Assembly: GCA_032622095.1 (NCBI GenBank) | Contig: CP136062.1 | Span: 55,533,849-55,597,848 of the forward strand | Length of the DNA: 64,000 nucleotides | From: Siphonodentalium dalli | Lineage: Eukaryota > Mollusca > Scaphopoda > Gadilida > Siphonodentaliidae | Direction of reading: 5' to 3' | Shown: positions 61,101-64,000 of the stretch, piece by piece | How positions within the stretch are numbered: the stretch's first letter is position 1 | How the letters are laid out: every line of letters starts with the position of its first letter | Position numbers and translations under genes: made by a program | Notes under the pieces: model-generated | Told to the model about the DNA's origin: nothing | Seen by the model: the letters and a program-made list of their open reading frames with translations, nothing else | Database searches by the model: none

Positions 61101-64000
61101 GGGATATTGTTGATCTACCGGTTATGGGGATATTGTTGATCTACCCGTTATGGGGATATTGTTGATCTACCGGTTATGGGGATATTGTTGATCTACCCGT
61201 TATGGGGATATTGTTGATCTACCGGTTATGGGGATATTGTTGATCTACCCGTAATGGGGATATTGTTGATCTACCGGTTATGGGGATATTGTTGATCTAC
61301 CGGTTATGGGGATATTGTTGCTCTACCCGTTATGGGGATATTGTTGATCTACCCGTTATCGGGATATTGTTGATCTACCCGTTATGGGGATATTGTTGAT
61401 CTACCGGTTATGGGGATATGTTGATCTCCCGATTATGTGGATATTATTGTTGATATACCGGCTATGGGGATATTGTTGATCTACCGGCTATGGGGATATT
61501 GTTGATCTACCGGTTATGGGGATATTGTTGATCTACCCGTTATGGGGATATTGTTGATCTACCCGTTATGGGGGTATTGTTGATCTACCCGTTATGGGGA
61601 TATTGTTGATCTCCCGGTTATGTGGATATTGTTGATCTACCGGTTATGGGGATATTGTTGATCTACCCGTTATGGGGGTATTGTTGATCTACCCGTTATG
61701 GGGATATTGTTGATCTCCCGGTTATGTGGATATTGTTGATCTACCCGTTATGGGGATATTGTTGATCTACCGGTTATGGGGATATTGTTGATCTACCCGT
61801 TATGGGGATATTGTTGATCTACCGGTTATGGGGATATTGTTGATCTACCCGTTATGGGGATATTGTTGATCTACCGGTTATGGGGATATTGTTGATCTAC
61901 CCGTTATGGGGATATTGTTGATCTACCCGTTATGGGGATATTGTTGATCTACCGGTTATGGGGATATTGTTGATCTACCCGTTATGGGGATATTGTTGAT
62001 CTACCGGATATGGGGATATTGTTGATATACCCGTTATGGGGATATTGTTGATCTACCCGTTATGGGGATATTGTTGATCTACCGGTTATGGGGATATTGT
62101 TGATCTACCCGTTATGGGGATATTGTTGATCTACCGGTTATGGGGATATTGTTGATCTACCCGTTATGGGGATATTGTTGATCTACCGGTTATGGGGATA
62201 TTGTTGATCTACCCGTTATGGGGATATTGTTGATCTACCGGTTATGGGGATATTGTTGATCTACCCGTTATGGGGATATTGTTGATCTACCGGTTATGGG
62301 GATATTGTTGATCTACCCGTTATGGGGATATTGTTGATCTACCGGTTATGGGGATATTGTTGATCTACCGGTTATGGGGATATTGTTGATCTACCCGTAA
62401 TGGGGATATTGTTGATCTACCCGTTATGGGGATATTGTTGATCTCCCGGTTATGTGGATATTGTTGATCTCCCGGTTATGTGGATATTATTGTTGATCTA
62501 CCGGTTATGGGGATATTGTTGATCTACCGGCTATGGGGATATTGTTGATCTACCGGCTATGGGGATATTGTTGATCTACCGGCTATGGGGATATTGTTGA
62601 TCTACCGGTTATGGGGATATTGTTGATCTACCCGTTATGGGGATATTGTTGATCTACCCGTTATGGGGGTATTGTTGATCTACCCGTTATGGGGATATTG
62701 TTGATCTCCCGGTTATGTGGATATTGTTGATCTACCGGTTATGTGGATATTGTTGATCTCCCGGTTATGTGGATATTGTTGATCTACCGGTTATGGGGAT
62801 ATTGTTGATCTCCCGGTTATGTGGATATTGTTGATCTACCGGTTATGGGGATATTGTTGATCTACCGGTTATGGGGATATTGTTGATCTCCCGGTTATGT
62901 GGATATTGTTGATCTCCCGGCTATGGGGATATTGTTGATCTACCGGTTATGGGGATATTGTTGATCTACCCGTTATGGGGATATTGTTGATCTACCCGTT
63001 ATCGGGATATTGTTGATCTACCCGTTATGGGGATATTGTTGATCTACCGGTTATGGGGATATTGTTGATCTACCCGTTATGGGGATATTGTTGATCTACC
63101 CGTTATCGGGATATTGTTGATCTACCCGTTATGGGGATATTGTTGATCTACCCGTTATGGGGATATTGTTGATCTACCGGTTATGGGGATATTGTTTATC
63201 TACCCGTTATGGGGATATTGTTGATCTACCCGTTATGGGGATATTGTTGATCTACCCGTTATGGGGGTATTGTTGATCTACCCGTTATGGGGATATTGTT
63301 GATCTCCCGGTTATGTGGATATTGTTGATCTACCCGTTATGGGGATATTGTTGATCTACCGGTTATGGGGATTTTGTTGATCTACCCGTTATGGGGATAT
63401 TGTTGATCTACCGGTTATTGGGATATTGTTGATCTACCCGTTATGGGGATATTGTTGATCTACCGGTTATGGGGATATTGTTGATCTACCCGTTATGGGG
63501 ATATTGTTGATCTACCGGTTATGGGGATATTGTTGATCTACCCGTTATGGGGATATTGTTGATCTACCCGTTATGGGGATTTTGTTGATCTACCGGTTAT
63601 GGGGATATTGTTGATCTACCCGTTATGGGGATATTGTTGATCTACCGGATATGGGGATATTGTTGATCTACCCGTTATGGGGATATTGTTGATCTACCCG
63701 TTATGGGGATATTGTTGATCTACCGGTTATGGGGATATTGTTGATCTACCCGTTATGGGGATATTGTTGATCTACCGGTTATGGGGATATTGTTGATCTA
63801 CCCGTTATGGGGATATTGTTGATCTACCGGTTATGGGGATATTGTTGATCTACCCGTTATGGGGATATTGTTGATCTACCGGTTATGGGGATATTGTTGA
63901 TCTACCCGTTATGGGGATATTGTTGATCTACCGGTTATGGGGATATTGTTGATCTACCCGTTATGGGGATATTGTTGATCTACCGGTTATGGGGATATTG
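58144..64000. repeat. 26-bp minisatellite, ~225 copies, runs off the window
   Basis: The unit is GATCTACCGGTTATGGGG, then ATATTGTT. The main variation is ACCGGTTATGG versus ACCCGTTATGG, often strictly alternating (for example 61010-61260, 62060-62350 and 63440-63990), which makes a 52-bp dimer. Minor variants: CTCCCGGTTATGTGG, ACCGGCTATGG, TTATCGGG, and a linked pair GGGATATGTTG (one base short) plus ATATTATTGTTG (three bases long). The linked pair recurs 340 bp apart at 58891 and 59231 and again near 61417, evidence of duplicated blocks of 13 units. Stops break all frames; no gene is encoded. It sits in intron 6 of the TSP1/lectin gene. Confidence 0.97.

Noticed and set aside
1-64000. CRISPR array or bacterial mobile system among the many regular repeats
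   Set aside because: The repeats have no unique spacers of constant size and no Cas-like genes, and the window has introns and animal gene modules.

Overview
The window looks like an animal nuclear genome. The evidence is AT-rich DNA, a gene split by introns with GT..AG borders, a non-LTR retrotransposon, a tRNA-derived SINE, MITEs and very large tandem arrays. I see no operons, bacterial genes, CRISPR array or complete tRNA/rRNA gene. A marine invertebrate, perhaps a mollusc, is my best guess. It rests on the style of the repeats (Helentron/'pearl'-like blocks, TSP1 and lectin modules) and not on any species-diagnostic sequence.

Layout. (1) 1-16334: 2.8 copies of a ~5.88-kb tandem unit; the right half of each unit is a long imperfect inverted repeat. 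(2) 16335-35000: no gene I can support, but a sequence of MITEs, hairpins, a Helentron-like block (24.2-26.6 kb), an 11-bp minisatellite (27.1-28.5 kb) and smaller tandem repeats. (3) 35.0-64.0 kb: one split gene on the + strand, starting just downstream of a ~35/49-bp minisatellite.

The gene. Six coding exons can be followed: a signal-peptide exon (35889-36033), four thrombospondin type-1 (TSP1) exons (36972-37139, 40529-40699, 41716-41883, 50029-50211) and the first half of a C-type-lectin-like domain (57618-57791). Every intron is phase 1, so the exons join in frame. The product would be a secreted, probably glycosylated adhesion or recognition protein; its 3' part lies beyond the window. 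Introns 2, 4, 5 and 6 are inflated: intron 2 by a ~22-bp minisatellite and a LINE fragment, intron 4 by 19-bp and 24-bp minisatellites and a 1.6-kb DNA transposon, intron 5 by a SINE, a segmental duplication and a 4.3-kb hairpin element, and intron 6 by a 26-bp array that runs more than 5.8 kb to the window edge.

Tandem repeats make up a little under half of the window. Most long open frames here (27.1-28.6 kb and 42.5-45.4 kb, minus strand) are stop-free readings of minisatellites, not genes. The most noteworthy structures are the TSP1/lectin gene, the 4.3-kb foldback element whose pre-insertion site is preserved in a neighbouring duplicate, and the 5.88-kb array that ends exactly at the centre of its own palindrome.
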